A stretch of 64,000 nt of DNA, from the NCBI RefSeq assembly GCF_020783335.1, contig NZ_CP086068.1, positions 248,001-312,000 on the forward strand, in the 5' to 3' direction. The stretch is from Mucilaginibacter daejeonensis (GTDB lineage: Bacteria; Bacteroidota; Bacteroidia; Sphingobacteriales; Sphingobacteriaceae). Positions 27,868 to 37,131 of the stretch are shown piece after piece (the first letter of the stretch is position 1; each line of letters begins with the position of its first letter). The notes under the pieces were generated by a model that did no database searches, was not told the origin of the DNA, and saw only the letters and a program-made list of their open reading frames with translations. A program made the position numbers and the translations under genes.

Positions 27868-29604
27868 ATGCAGGAATTAGATCCCACCATTTTACAAAAA
27901 GCTAACGCATGGCTTGAAGGAAACTACGACGCTGACGTTAAACAGCAGATACAAAAATTACTGGACGATAAATCATACGCCGAACTGACCGACGCATTTT
28001 ACAAGGACCTGGAATTCGGTACCGGCGGTTTGCGTGGCACCATGGGCCCCGGATCTAACCGTATCAATAAATATACTATCGGCGCTGCCACTCAAGGTTT
28101 GGCCAATTACTTGAAAAAGACCTATCCGGGCGAGCAGATCAAGGTCGCTATCGCACATGATAGCCGCAACAATTCTGACCTGCTGGCCGGCATCACGGCC
28201 GACGTATTCTCGGCCAACGGCATTTACGTTTACTTCTTTAAAGCGCTTCGCCCAACACCCGAGCTGTCTTTCGCGGTTCGTCACTTTGGCTGTAAAAGCG
28301 GTGTGATGCTTACCGCATCACATAACCCTAAAGAGTACAACGGTTACAAAGCTTACGGTCATGATGGTGGCCAGTACGTATCGCCTGCCGATAAGGACGT
28401 GATGAAGGAAGTTGCCGCGATCACCAGCATCGACGAGATCAAATTTGAGCGTAACCAAGCCAACATCGAGCTGATCGGCGAAGAGGTTGATCAGTTGTAC
28501 CTGGATAAGATCAAGGCCTTATCAGTATCTCCGGATGCCATCCAACGTCAAAAAGATCTGAAGATCGTTTACTCACCGCTGCATGGTACCGGTATCACGA
28601 TGGTGCCTAAGGCACTGGCCGAGTTCGGTTTCGAGAACGTGACCGTGGTTGAAGAGCAGGCCACACCTGATGGTAACTTCCCTACCGTGGTGTACCCTAA
28701 CCCGGAAGAGAAAGAAGCGTTGACCCTGGCCATGAAAAAGGCCGCTGAGATAGATGCCGACCTGGTGATGGCAACCGACCCTGACGCCGATCGCGTTGGT
28801 ATAGCGGCCAAGAACCCCGACGGCGAGATTGTATTGATGAACGGTAACCAGGCGGCCAGCTTGCTGATTAACTACCTGCTTACTGCATGGCAGGAGAAAG
28901 GCAAACTGACCGGTAACGAATACATCGTGAAAACGATCGTGACCTCATACCTGCTGGATAAGATCGCTGCCGATAAAGGCGTGGAGTGCTACAACACCCT
29001 TACCGGCTTCAAATACATCGGTGAGCTGATGACCAAGTTCGAAGGTAAAAAGACCTTTATTGGTGGTGGCGAAGAAAGCTATGGCTACCTGATCGGCGAT
29101 ATCGTTCGTGATAAGGATGCTGTAGTATCGGCAGCGTTCATCGCCGAGATGACCGCTTTCTACAAAGACAAGGGTAGCAGCTTGTTCGAGGCACTGATCG
29201 AGACCTACCTGCAATATGGTTTCTACAAAGAGACTCTGATCTCGATCACCAAGAAAGGTCAGTCGGGTGCCGAAGAGATCAAGGCCATGATCGAGAAGTT
29301 CCGTACCAATCCGCCGGCCACTTTGGGCGGCTCAAAGGTGGTTGCTTTGAAAGATTACGAGAAACAGGTGGAGACCGACTTGAACACAGGTGCCACCAAA
29401 CCGCTTGACCTGCCGGTGTCTGACGTATTGCAGTTCTTTACCGAGGATGGCAGCATCATTTCGGCACGCCCTTCAGGTACTGAGCCTAAGATCAAGTTCT
29501 ATTGCAGCGTGAACACCAAGCTGGCCAGCAAAGAAGCTTTCAAAGCTACCGAGGCTGAGCTGGATGCCAAGCTTCAAAATATCATGAAGGATCTGGGTGT
29601 GTAA
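27868..29604 (+). CDS. Phospho-sugar mutase (phosphoglucomutase/phosphomannomutase family)
   Basis: 578 residues from the ATG at 27868. The phosphoserine loop is MLTASHNPKEYNG with Ser151, the metal loop is TDPDADRVGI, the sugar-binding loop is GGGEESYGY and the phosphate-binding loop is SARPSGTEPKIKFY: all four functional loops of the alpha-D-phosphohexomutases are present in order. The length of about 580 matches the PGM2-like subgroup common in Bacteroidota. It interconverts hexose 1- and 6-phosphates in the cytoplasm. A weak promoter candidate is CATATTTG at 27814-27821. A clear terminator follows. Confidence 0.93.
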   Translation: MQELDPTILQKANAWLEGNYDADVKQQIQKLLDDKSYAELTDAFYKDLEFGTGGLRGTMGPGSNRINKYTIGAATQGLANYLKKTYPGEQIKVAIAHDSRNNSDLLAGITADVFSANGIYVYFFKALRPTPELSFAVRHFGCKSGVMLTASHNPKEYNGYKAYGHDGGQYVSPADKDVMKEVAAITSIDEIKFERNQANIELIGEEVDQLYLDKIKALSVSPDAIQRQKDLKIVYSPLHGTGITMVPKALAEFGFENVTVVEEQATPDGNFPTVVYPNPEEKEALTLAMKKAAEIDADLVMATDPDADRVGIAAKNPDGEIVLMNGNQAASLLINYLLTAWQEKGKLTGNEYIVKTIVTSYLLDKIAADKGVECYNTLTGFKYIGELMTKFEGKKTFIGGGEESYGYLIGDIVRDKDAVVSAAFIAEMTAFYKDKGSSLFEALIETYLQYGFYKETLISITKKGQSGAEEIKAMIEKFRTNPPATLGGSKVVALKDYEKQVETDLNTGATKPLDLPVSDVLQFFTEDGSIISARPSGTEPKIKFYCSVNTKLASKEAFKATEAELDAKLQNIMKDLGV

Positions 29605-29626
29605 CACCTCATTCCAAATACTGCTA

Positions 29627-29660
29627 AGATCCCGGGACCTGTTCCGGGATCTTTGTGTTT
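29627..29660 (+). terminator. Terminator after the phospho-sugar mutase gene
   Basis: AGATCCCGGGA (29627-29637) pairs with TTCCGGGATCT (29642-29652) and is followed by TTGTGTTTT. Confidence 0.85.
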
Positions 29661-29671
29661 TAAGCTGAACC

Positions 29672-30148
29672 ATGAACAAGCAACATCATTACACTACTAA
29701 CCTGACCTGGACGGGCAACACGGGTACGGGCACGGCCAATTACCGCGCATACGAACGGGCGTTCGAGGTGCATATAGACGGCAAGCCGGTGCTCAAGGGT
29801 TCTTCAGACCCGGCCTTTAGAGGTGACGCTACGCGATATAACCCTGAGGAGCTTTTGCTGGCCTCATTATCGAGCTGCCATATGTTATGGTTCCTGCATT
29901 TTTGCGCGGAGGCCGGAGTGATGGTGACCGCCTACACCGATGCAGCGACGGCCATTATGCAGGAAGACGCCGACGGTAACGGTCGTTTTACCGAGGCTAC
30001 TTTACATCCCAATGTGACCGTGACCGATGAGGCCATGGTCGCCCGGCTGGATGAACTTCATAAAAAGGCTAATAAGTTTTGCTTTATAGCCAATTCGGTC
30101 AATTTTCCGATCAAGCATGAGGCTGTTGGTCTGGTAGGTGCCAGCTAA
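29672..30148 (+). CDS. OsmC/Ohr family peroxiredoxin-like protein
   Basis: 158 residues. NPEELLLASLSSCHMLWFLHFCAEAG carries the first reactive cysteine region and NKFCFIANSVNFPI the second, the two-cysteine layout of OsmC/Ohr proteins, which reduce organic hydroperoxides. DPAFRGDATRYNPEE is the conserved segment before the first cysteine. It starts 12 bases after the mutase terminator and its own promoter is not obvious, so read-through is possible. Confidence 0.9.
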   Translation: MNKQHHYTTNLTWTGNTGTGTANYRAYERAFEVHIDGKPVLKGSSDPAFRGDATRYNPEELLLASLSSCHMLWFLHFCAEAGVMVTAYTDAATAIMQEDADGNGRFTEATLHPNVTVTDEAMVARLDELHKKANKFCFIANSVNFPIKHEAVGLVGAS

Positions 30149-30216
30149 ATATAACGACCTGTTAAACCCTGTTGCTGCAAAAGCATCATACTTTTACAAC
30201 AACTAACCCTTATCAC

Positions 30217-30885
30217 ATGCTGCACAGGTTCACATTATCACTGCTTTTTTTATTATTCTTTCTATTTACTACCGCTCAAGCCCAAAGGCTGTCGCGCATT
30301 GTGGTAGATCCTATGCTGGTCAATACCGTAGCCTCCCCGGTCAGGTTCATTGAGTTCAGGGAGAAGGACGTGATCATCAGGGTGAATGCTAATGGATCGG
30401 TAAAAGTATTTCCGGTGCGAGGGGTACGGGTAAGCTATTATTCAACCTTTGACGGTGATCACCGGAACGGCAAACTGAAAAGAGCAGGCGAAACGCTGAT
30501 CGATTATGACGATGGCTTTAATGATGCCGCCAACCTGGGCAAACCTAAGCTCGTGGGCAACCTTAAGCTGATCTATAATGATAAGTTCAGCATGGATAAT
30601 ATCGGTAAACTGAGCATGTTCGGGAACATGATGATCAAATACGTAGATAGGTTCGATGGCTTTGACACGCCTAAAGGACTTATTAAAGCCATAGGTAACA
30701 TGCCGGTGGTCTATTATACCAAGTTCGACGGGTTCGATAATATTGGCAAGATCAGGAAGGTGGGCGATGCAGAATTCATTTACTTCGACCGTTTTTCTGT
30801 AGGCGAGCGTATCGGCGATATCAAGTCCATTAGTGCCGATAAAAATCCCTTCCTCGAACTGGCCGACGACGAACGCTACTACTAA
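30217..30885 (+). CDS. Secreted protein with imperfect internal repeats, function unknown
   Basis: 222 residues from the ATG at 30217, which begins a clear signal peptide (long leucine/phenylalanine core, cleavage near AQAQ). I do not recognise the family. The mature protein contains at least four imperfect repeats of about 26 residues built on the pattern G-N-x3-IYY-x-(K/R)F-D-G-x3-GK, for example GNLKLIYNDKFSMDNIGKL, GNMMIKYVDRFDGFD and GNMPVVYYTKFDGFDNIGK. Such periodicity suggests a beta-rich repeat fold. The C-terminus is acidic and ends DDERYY. It converges on the DinB gene with a 4-base overlap of the stop codons. Confidence 0.7.
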   Translation: MLHRFTLSLLFLLFFLFTTAQAQRLSRIVVDPMLVNTVASPVRFIEFREKDVIIRVNANGSVKVFPVRGVRVSYYSTFDGDHRNGKLKRAGETLIDYDDGFNDAANLGKPKLVGNLKLIYNDKFSMDNIGKLSMFGNMMIKYVDRFDGFDTPKGLIKAIGNMPVVYYTKFDGFDNIGKIRKVGDAEFIYFDRFSVGERIGDIKSISADKNPFLELADDERYY

Positions 30886-31388
30886 GCCGCCAGCGACAAA
30901 TAGATCTTCTGTAACTGGTGAATGTGCCGTTGCGTGTGATAGGTCACGGCGTACATCCACTCCAAACGCGTGAGCAAGCCCAGTCCCGGGAACTCGATCT
31001 CCAGACACTCTTCGGCAGGGTCGCAAGCCTGCGCCGCTTTGATGATACTTCGTGTGATGTCATCCAGCTCGATCATGATACTACCTTGCGCCATCGGCCT
31101 GTTTGACGGCCGCGTGGCCTCCGGTGTGGTATATTTGAGCTCATGATTCAAATAAACGCTGGCCAATTGCTTCTGCAGGGCATCGGCCGGCCTTTGAATA
31201 GGCCGTGCCTCGCCTGCCAACAGCTCAGGGATACCTTGCTGAAACAATACGATGTGATCCGCTATTTGGCCAGGTGTCCAACTGCCCTCATAAGGTATCT
31301 GATTAAACCGATCTTCCGGAAAACTCTGTAATATACCGGTGAGCTTTTTCATCGTCATCCGGTGATCATTAATGGCTTGTTGCATCAT
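30882..31388 (-). CDS. DinB family protein
   Basis: 168 residues from the ATG at 31386-31388; the frame remains open up to an ATG at 31443-31445 that would add 19 residues, so the start is uncertain. DinB-fold features are SWTPGQIADHIVLFQQG with the first metal histidine and MYAVTYHTQRHIHQLQKIY with the C-terminal histidine pair. The family is a four-helix bundle with a possible metal site; activity here is unknown. Convergent with the secreted protein gene. Confidence 0.85.
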   Translation of the reverse strand: MMQQAINDHRMTMKKLTGILQSFPEDRFNQIPYEGSWTPGQIADHIVLFQQGIPELLAGEARPIQRPADALQKQLASVYLNHELKYTTPEATRPSNRPMAQGSIMIELDDITRSIIKAAQACDPAEECLEIEFPGLGLLTRLEWMYAVTYHTQRHIHQLQKIYLSLAA

Positions 31389-31578
31389 ACGATGACGAGC
31401 TGTGCAAGAACCCGGCCACTGATCATGGCCCGATAAAGTGATCATGAAAAAGCGTAGCTTTAACCGGCTTTGAACTTAACCCTATTTACGGGATCTCGTT
31501 GATCTGTGTGTTCTATCCAACATCTTTTAGAACGACCATAGCTGGGCCAACCACAAGGAAAAAGAATAAAAATATTTT

Positions 31579-31619
31579 TACTAATTTTTTTAGTATTCAT
31601 ACAATTATATTTATATTTG
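31579..31619 (+). promoter_or_regulatory. recA promoter with overlapping palindrome
   Basis: The -7 element TATATTTG at 31612-31619 matches the Bacteroidota consensus. A palindrome TACTAATTTTTTTAGTA (31579-31595) covers the place where the -33 element is expected and could be an operator for a repressor. The leader before the recA ATG is only about 12 bases. Confidence 0.6.
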
Positions 31620-31636
31620 TTATATAAACAAAGACA

Positions 31637-32653
31637 ATGAGCAACGTTAATGCAGATAAATTAAAAGCACTTCAGCTTACCCTTGATAAGTTGGAGAAAT
31701 CATACGGTAAGGGTACCATCATGAAATTGGGTGATACCACTATCGAGAAGATGGAAGTGATCCCTACCGGATCGCTTACGCTTGATCTGGCCCTTGGGGT
31801 AGGTGGTTTGCCTAAAGGCCGTATCGTTGAGATATATGGTCCTGAATCATCAGGTAAGACCACACTGGCTATCCATGCCATCGCCGAGGCGCAAAAGAAC
31901 GGTGGTATAGCTGCCTTCATTGATGCGGAGCACGCCTTTGACCGTTTTTATGCACAAAAACTGGGTGTTGATGTGGAGAACCTACTGATCTCGCAACCGG
32001 ACAATGGTGAGCAAGCTTTGGAGATCGCTGATAACCTGATCCGTTCGGGGGCTATCGATATCCTGGTGATCGACTCGGTGGCCGCGTTGGTACCAAAAGG
32101 CGAGATCGAGGGTGAGATGGGTGACTCGAAGATGGGTTTGCAGGCACGTTTGATGTCGCAGGCCTTGCGTAAGCTTACCGGTACCATCAGCAAGACCGGA
32201 TGCTGCTGTATATTCATCAACCAATTACGTGAAAAGATCGGTGTGATGTTCGGTAACCCGGAGACCACTACCGGTGGTAACGCTTTGAAATTCTACGCTT
32301 CGGTACGTTTAGATGTACGTCGTATATCGCAGATCAAAGATACTGATGAGGTATCAGGTAACCGCGTGAAGGTGAAGATCGTGAAGAACAAAGTTGCGCC
32401 ACCCTTCCGTTTGGCCGAGTTCGATATCATGTTCGGTGAGGGTATCTCTAAAGCCGGCGAGATCATTGACCTGGGTGTGGAGCACAACATCATTAAAAAA
32501 TCAGGTTCATGGTTCAGCTACGGCGACAGCCGCTTAGGACAGGGCCGTGATGCCGTTAAACAACTGATCATGGACAACCCGGAACTTGCCGAAGAACTGG
32601 AGAACAAGATCAAGGAAGTAGTGTCAGGCGAGAGCATGACCGAACAAGCATAG
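31637..32653 (+). CDS. recA: Recombinase RecA
   Basis: 338 residues, full length. The P-loop is [19 protein letters not shown], Walker B is [15 protein letters not shown], and the L1/L2 DNA-binding loops are [23 protein letters not shown] and [20 protein letters not shown]. It catalyses strand exchange and activates LexA-type cleavage in the SOS response. It is a single-gene transcription unit between its own promoter and a terminator. Confidence 0.99.
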   Translation: MSNVNADKLKALQLTLDKLEKSYGKGTIMKLGDTTIEKMEVIPTGSLTLDLALGVGGLPKGRIVEIYGPESSGKTTLAIHAIAEAQKNGGIAAFIDAEHAFDRFYAQKLGVDVENLLISQPDNGEQALEIADNLIRSGAIDILVIDSVAALVPKGEIEGEMGDSKMGLQARLMSQALRKLTGTISKTGCCCIFINQLREKIGVMFGNPETTTGGNALKFYASVRLDVRRISQIKDTDEVSGNRVKVKIVKNKVAPPFRLAEFDIMFGEGISKAGEIIDLGVEHNIIKKSGSWFSYGDSRLGQGRDAVKQLIMDNPELAEELENKIKEVVSGESMTEQA

Positions 32654-32675
32654 TTTTAAGTTAAGCAATACAATG

Positions 32676-32710
32676 AAGGCGTTACTTTGAAGAGTAACGC
32701 CTTTTTTATT
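32676..32710 (+). terminator. recA terminator
   Basis: AAGGCGTTACT (32676-32686) pairs with AGTAACGCCTT (32693-32703) followed by a run of T. Confidence 0.93.
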
Positions 32711-32783
32711 TGTTGGTCGTGTGTTTACTAAAAGAATGCCGTTAATACGTGTCAAGCGACAACGACCATTCTTTTCAGCAGGC

Positions 32784-33554
32784 CTATTGCTCTTCGTAAT
32801 GATAGGTCAGGCCGCCATCCACAAAGTAAGTAGAGCCGGTCACGTACTTGGCATCATTAGAGGCCAGGAAGGCTACCAGCGCGGCCACATCTTCCGGCTC
32901 GCCCAGCTTGCGCATCGGGATATTCTCCAATACGTTGTTCAGCAATTCAGGCGTCTCCATTAGCTTTTTGTTTATTGGCGTGGCAATAGCACCCGGAGCT
33001 ACGTTATTCACGCGAATATTGAGCGGAGCCAACTCTGTGGCCAGGTTACGGGTAAGCATCTTCAACCCTCCTTTACTGGCGCAATAAGCAGCAAAATGCG
33101 GGAAAATGATCTCCTCGTGCACCGAGCTCATGTTGATCACCACACCACCGCGTTTTTGCGCCATGCAATATTTAACAAAGGCCTGTATACCAAAAAATAT
33201 CCCTTTTAGGTTAGTATCCATCACCAGGTCGTATTCTTCTTCGGTAACGTTCCAAAAATCGTTGTTCTTTTCTACACCGGCGTTGTTCACCAGTATATCC
33301 AGCTGACCCCAAACGGCAATGGCATCGTTCACCATTTTTACCACGTTGCTGGTTTGGCTTACGTCGGCCACCAGGAAATGCGCCTTGCGGCCCATGTCGT
33401 TGATCTCTTTGATCAGGTCCTCGCCACGCTCGTCAAGCGTGCGGCCATTCAGGATCACGTCGGCGCCATCGGCGGCCAGGCGTAGGGCACAGGCGGCACC
33501 GATGCCCTGGCTGCTGCCGGTAACTAAAGCTACTTTGTTCTCAAATCGGGTCAT
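32784..33554 (-). CDS. Short-chain dehydrogenase/reductase (glucose 1-dehydrogenase-like)
   Basis: 256 residues. The cofactor motif is TGSSQGIGAACA (TGxxxGxG) at about 12-23; NNAG is in ILVNNAGVEK; the catalytic Ser is in INMSSVHE and the Tyr-Lys pair in AAYCASKGG. The C-terminal LASNDAKYVTGSTYFVDGGLTYHYEEQ is typical of classical SDRs of the glucose 1-dehydrogenase/3-oxoacyl reductase subgroup. The Asn in LNGRT after beta2 suggests NADP use. The substrate is unknown. The promoter lies in the 53-base gap before the aquaporin gene end, or it is read with the upstream glycosidase-aquaporin genes. Confidence 0.9.
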   Translation of the reverse strand: MTRFENKVALVTGSSQGIGAACALRLAADGADVILNGRTLDERGEDLIKEINDMGRKAHFLVADVSQTSNVVKMVNDAIAVWGQLDILVNNAGVEKNNDFWNVTEEEYDLVMDTNLKGIFFGIQAFVKYCMAQKRGGVVINMSSVHEEIIFPHFAAYCASKGGLKMLTRNLATELAPLNIRVNNVAPGAIATPINKKLMETPELLNNVLENIPMRKLGEPEDVAALVAFLASNDAKYVTGSTYFVDGGLTYHYEEQ

Positions 33555-33607
33555 AGTATTTGATATTGATCGAAGTTATAAGATAAAAGAATAGACGTTG
33601 GTTTGGC

Positions 33608-34381
33608 TCATGATGAAGTTTTTATGGCTTCAGGTGCCGGGTGGTCGTGGTAGCTCAACCTGGCCGCACCAATGTGCCAATGCCATTTGATGCTGAACAG
33701 GCGGATCACGCCCAATACCAGCAACACACCACAAACAGGCGCCACAAAGTATAGCCACAAAGCATCGTAAACCCCGCTGATCACCGCCGGGCCCAGGCTG
33801 CGCGCCGGGTTGGTACTGCAGCCTGATAGTGGACCTTCGGCCCACACCATGAAACTGTACAGAAAAGGGATGGTAAAAGGCGTGTAAGTACGAAGCAATT
33901 TATGGCCAACAAAGAAATACAGCAATGAGATAAGTGCCGCCGTGGTGACCACCTCACCTGCAAAGGCCGGCCAAATGCCGCCGCTGCCGGGTACGGTATT
34001 GCCATAGCCCACGCTGGCGCCCTGTTGGCCCCAAAGCAATAAGGGGAGGCAACCGACCATCGCCCCGAGGAACTGGCTGATCAGGTAACCTGCCAGCGCA
34101 TGATCTTTCATTTTACCGCATAGCCAAAAGCCAAAGCTCACCGCCGGATTGATATGCGCACCGCTTATCTTGCCCACCGGTGATAAGGTGATCAGGCAAC
34201 CAGTGGTTCCGAACAGGAAACCAGTGACCGCCCGGCGGACACCTGCGTCGGGTATCCATTGGTCCATCACGGTGCCTTTGCCCCAGTCAAAGATCACGAA
34301 GCTTAGCCCTACGGCAAGCAATAGCGCCGTGCCGATGAACTCGGACACGTAAAGCTTAAAGTTGGATGTAGTTGCCGACAT
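33608..34381 (-). CDS. Aquaporin/MIP family channel
   Basis: 257 residues from the ATG at 34379-34381. Six membrane segments and both half-helix NPA motifs are present (SGAHINPAVSFG and GCSTNPARSLGPAV). The residue after the second NPA is Arg, as in the family selectivity filter. A Pro-rich, Ser-rich short C-terminal tail follows. It may pass water or small solutes such as glycerol; the NPA surroundings do not allow a firm choice. It starts 8 bases after the stop of the upstream glycosidase gene, so the two form an operon. Confidence 0.92.
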   Translation of the reverse strand: MSATTSNFKLYVSEFIGTALLLAVGLSFVIFDWGKGTVMDQWIPDAGVRRAVTGFLFGTTGCLITLSPVGKISGAHINPAVSFGFWLCGKMKDHALAGYLISQFLGAMVGCLPLLLWGQQGASVGYGNTVPGSGGIWPAFAGEVVTTAALISLLYFFVGHKLLRTYTPFTIPFLYSFMVWAEGPLSGCSTNPARSLGPAVISGVYDALWLYFVAPVCGVLLVLGVIRLFSIKWHWHIGAARLSYHDHPAPEAIKTSS

Positions 34382-34389
34382 ACGATGAC

Positions 34390-36996
34390 TCAAATGATCA
34401 GCGCGATCAAACCCGTCCAACCGGTTTGGTGCGATGCACCCAGGCCCTTGCCGGTATCGCCATTAAAGTACTCGTGGAACAGGATATGGTCTCTAAAATG
34501 CTCGTCATGGTCAAGCTTCGGGTGACCGCCAAATACCGGTCGTTGGCCTTTTTCGTTACGTAGAAAGATGCTTTTGAGCCGCTGACCCAACGCATCGCCG
34601 ATCTGTGCCAACGAAAAATATTCGCCCGAGCCGGTCGGGTATTCTACCTTAAAATCGTCGGTATAATAGTCATGGAACCAGTATAACGACATCATGAGCA
34701 AATAGTTGATCGGCATCCAGATAGGGCCTCTCCAGTTACTGTTACCACCGAACATGTTGCTGTCACTCTCGGCAGGCAGGTATCGTACTGACAGGTCCTC
34801 GCCACCCAGCCAGTACCTGAACGGCTGTTGCTCGTAAACTTTGGATACCGAACGTATACCATGGTCAGACAAAAACTCGTTAGGGTCAAGCATCCGCCGA
34901 AGCAGTAATTTCATGCGATGGCCGCGTAGCAGGGAGAATAAGTGTTGCTGGTCGCCCTTGGTGTCTTTCCAGCGGCTTACCAAATTCACCAGGTCAGGCC
35001 GTTGTTTCATGAACCAGTCGAGCCGTTGCGACAGGAGGGGCAGGTTCTTCCACTTGGCCTCGTCAAATATGGTGACCGCGAACATAGGGATCAAGCCCAC
35101 CAGCGTTCGCAATCTCAATCGGTCCCAACTGCAATCGGGGTGGCGTAGCAGGTCGTAGTAAAAACCGTCCTCATCGTCCCAAAGGCCTAACGAATCCTCG
35201 CCCATATGAGCCAGCGAGCCGGCAATGTACAGGAAGTGTTCGGCAAATTTAACGGCCATACTCTCGTAAACCGGGTTGTGCAGGGCCAGCTCCATGGAGA
35301 TGCGCATCATGTTGAGGGCATACATAGCCATCCAACTGGTACCATCGGCCTGCTCCAAAAAACCGCCTCCGGGCACCGGTGCACTACGGTTGAAGATGCC
35401 AATATTGTCGAGACCTAAAAAGCCGCCTTCAAATATGTTGTTGCCCTCGCTGTCCTTACGGTTCACCCACCAGGTAAAGTTCATGGTGAGCTTTTGGAAG
35501 ATGCTTTCGAGAAACTGGATATCATCCTTGCCTGTGGCCTTACGGTCTATCTCATATACCTTCCAGGTGGCCAATGCATGCACCGGAGGATTCACGTCGC
35601 TTAGGTCCCACTCATAAGCCGGTAACTGCCCATTAGGATGGATAAAGTTGGCACCCACCAGCAGTTGCAATTGTTTTTTAGCAAAGCCTGCATCTACAGG
35701 AGCCAGTGCGATGCAATGGAAGGCCAGATCCCACGCCGCGAACCACGGATACTCCCATTTATCGGGCATCGAAATAATATCCTCGGCCACAAAATGGCGC
35801 CAATGGTTGTTACGGCCCTGGCGTCGGTTTTGTGGTGGCTGGGGTTCGCCAGCATCACCGTCAAGCCATTCCATCACGTTATAATGGTAATACTGCTTGC
35901 TCCATAACATACCGGCCCAGGCCTGCCGTTGTATCAGGCGCTCATCGTCCGTAGCTTCCTTGCGGTGAAGCGAGGCATAGAACTCATCGGCCTCGGCTAT
36001 GCGAGTATCAAATAGCTGATCAAAGCCGTCGAATGGTTTAGCCTGCTGGCCCATACACAGCCGGAGCTTAACGGTCACGCTTCCCTTGGCCGGCACGTTC
36101 AGTTGATACCAAAAGGCAGCCTTAGTGCCCTCGTTCTTAGGGTTCACGGCTTCTGTGTTACCGTGTACCACCCGCTCATTGAACGCATCTTTTACATAAG
36201 GTGTACGGTTAGCCGAGCCGTAAAGGCGCTGGTTATTGGTGTCGTTCTCGGTGAACAGTACGTGCGGTGTACCATCGGCGTAACAGTAGTTATCATGGCC
36301 CAACTGAGCCGACCGAACCAATATGGTGTTGTTGCCTTGAAACAGCAGTTGGGAGGCTGGTTGATCATTCAACCATGTATTGCGAAACCATAGTTGGGGC
36401 AGCAGGTGTATGCTCGCATCATGCAGGCCACGGTTGTGTACGGTGTACCGGATCAGGACATCGTCAGGGCCTTGCTTGGCGTGCTCAACAAACACATCAA
36501 AATACTCATCATGGTCAAAAAGGCCAGTATCGATCAGCTCGAACTCGGGCTCATGCTTACCGCGCCTGGCATTCTCTTCGATCAGTTGTTGGTAAGGGAA
36601 CGCCTGCTGCGGATACTTGTACAGCATTTTGAGGTAACTGTGTGTAGGGGTACTATCCAGGTAATAGTAAAGTTCTTTCACATCTTCACCATGGTTACCT
36701 TCATGGTTGGTGAGGCCGAACATGCGCTCCTTCAATATCGGGTCTTTCCCATTCCACAAAGCCAGACCGACTGATAGCTCCTGACAGTGATCGCTGATGC
36801 CGGCTATGCCTTCCTCGCCCCAGCGGTATGCCTTGCTGCGGGCCATATCGTGGGTGATATAGTTCCAGGCGTCGCCATTGGCGCTGTAATCCTCGCGTAC
36901 GGTTCCCCATTGCCGTTCAGACAAATATGGGCCCCACTTTAACCAGTCGGCCTCGCCGTTATAATGTTGTTGTGATCTTATCTTTTCTGCATCCAT
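34390..36996 (-). CDS. GH63-like glucosidase (MGH1/mannosylglycerate hydrolase-type)
   Basis: 868 residues without a signal peptide. The N-terminus (QHYNGEADWLKWGPYLSERQWGTVREDYS) and later blocks such as WEYPWFAAWDLAFHCIALAP, ADGTSWMAMYALNMMRI and GGNSNWRGPIWMPINYLLMM are those of the large cytoplasmic glucosidase group related to GH63 with an (alpha/alpha)6 barrel in the C-terminal half. The substrate is not known; related enzymes act on alpha-glucosides or mannosyl/glucosylglycerate. First gene of a two-gene operon with the aquaporin, which hints at osmolyte metabolism, but that is only inference. Divergent to the sigma-factor gene. Confidence 0.85.
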   Translation of the reverse strand: MDAEKIRSQQHYNGEADWLKWGPYLSERQWGTVREDYSANGDAWNYITHDMARSKAYRWGEEGIAGISDHCQELSVGLALWNGKDPILKERMFGLTNHEGNHGEDVKELYYYLDSTPTHSYLKMLYKYPQQAFPYQQLIEENARRGKHEPEFELIDTGLFDHDEYFDVFVEHAKQGPDDVLIRYTVHNRGLHDASIHLLPQLWFRNTWLNDQPASQLLFQGNNTILVRSAQLGHDNYCYADGTPHVLFTENDTNNQRLYGSANRTPYVKDAFNERVVHGNTEAVNPKNEGTKAAFWYQLNVPAKGSVTVKLRLCMGQQAKPFDGFDQLFDTRIAEADEFYASLHRKEATDDERLIQRQAWAGMLWSKQYYHYNVMEWLDGDAGEPQPPQNRRQGRNNHWRHFVAEDIISMPDKWEYPWFAAWDLAFHCIALAPVDAGFAKKQLQLLVGANFIHPNGQLPAYEWDLSDVNPPVHALATWKVYEIDRKATGKDDIQFLESIFQKLTMNFTWWVNRKDSEGNNIFEGGFLGLDNIGIFNRSAPVPGGGFLEQADGTSWMAMYALNMMRISMELALHNPVYESMAVKFAEHFLYIAGSLAHMGEDSLGLWDDEDGFYYDLLRHPDCSWDRLRLRTLVGLIPMFAVTIFDEAKWKNLPLLSQRLDWFMKQRPDLVNLVSRWKDTKGDQQHLFSLLRGHRMKLLLRRMLDPNEFLSDHGIRSVSKVYEQQPFRYWLGGEDLSVRYLPAESDSNMFGGNSNWRGPIWMPINYLLMMSLYWFHDYYTDDFKVEYPTGSGEYFSLAQIGDALGQRLKSIFLRNEKGQRPVFGGHPKLDHDEHFRDHILFHEYFNGDTGKGLGASHQTGWTGLIALII

Positions 36997-37131
36997 AGGT
37001 AATGGGTAAACATCAGGATCAAGATATGCTTTTTGGTTGTGCCTTTTTGACCCAGAACCGATATTTTACCGAAAATTAATTTGAACTTTTAGGGTGATGT
37101 TCTTCATGATCCATACACTTACCTGATAACT

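Noticed and set aside
30442-31026. A 194-codon open frame antisense to the secreted repeat protein
   Set aside because: The sense gene has a signal peptide and regular protein repeats; the antisense frame crosses the stop region of two convergent genes and shows no family features.
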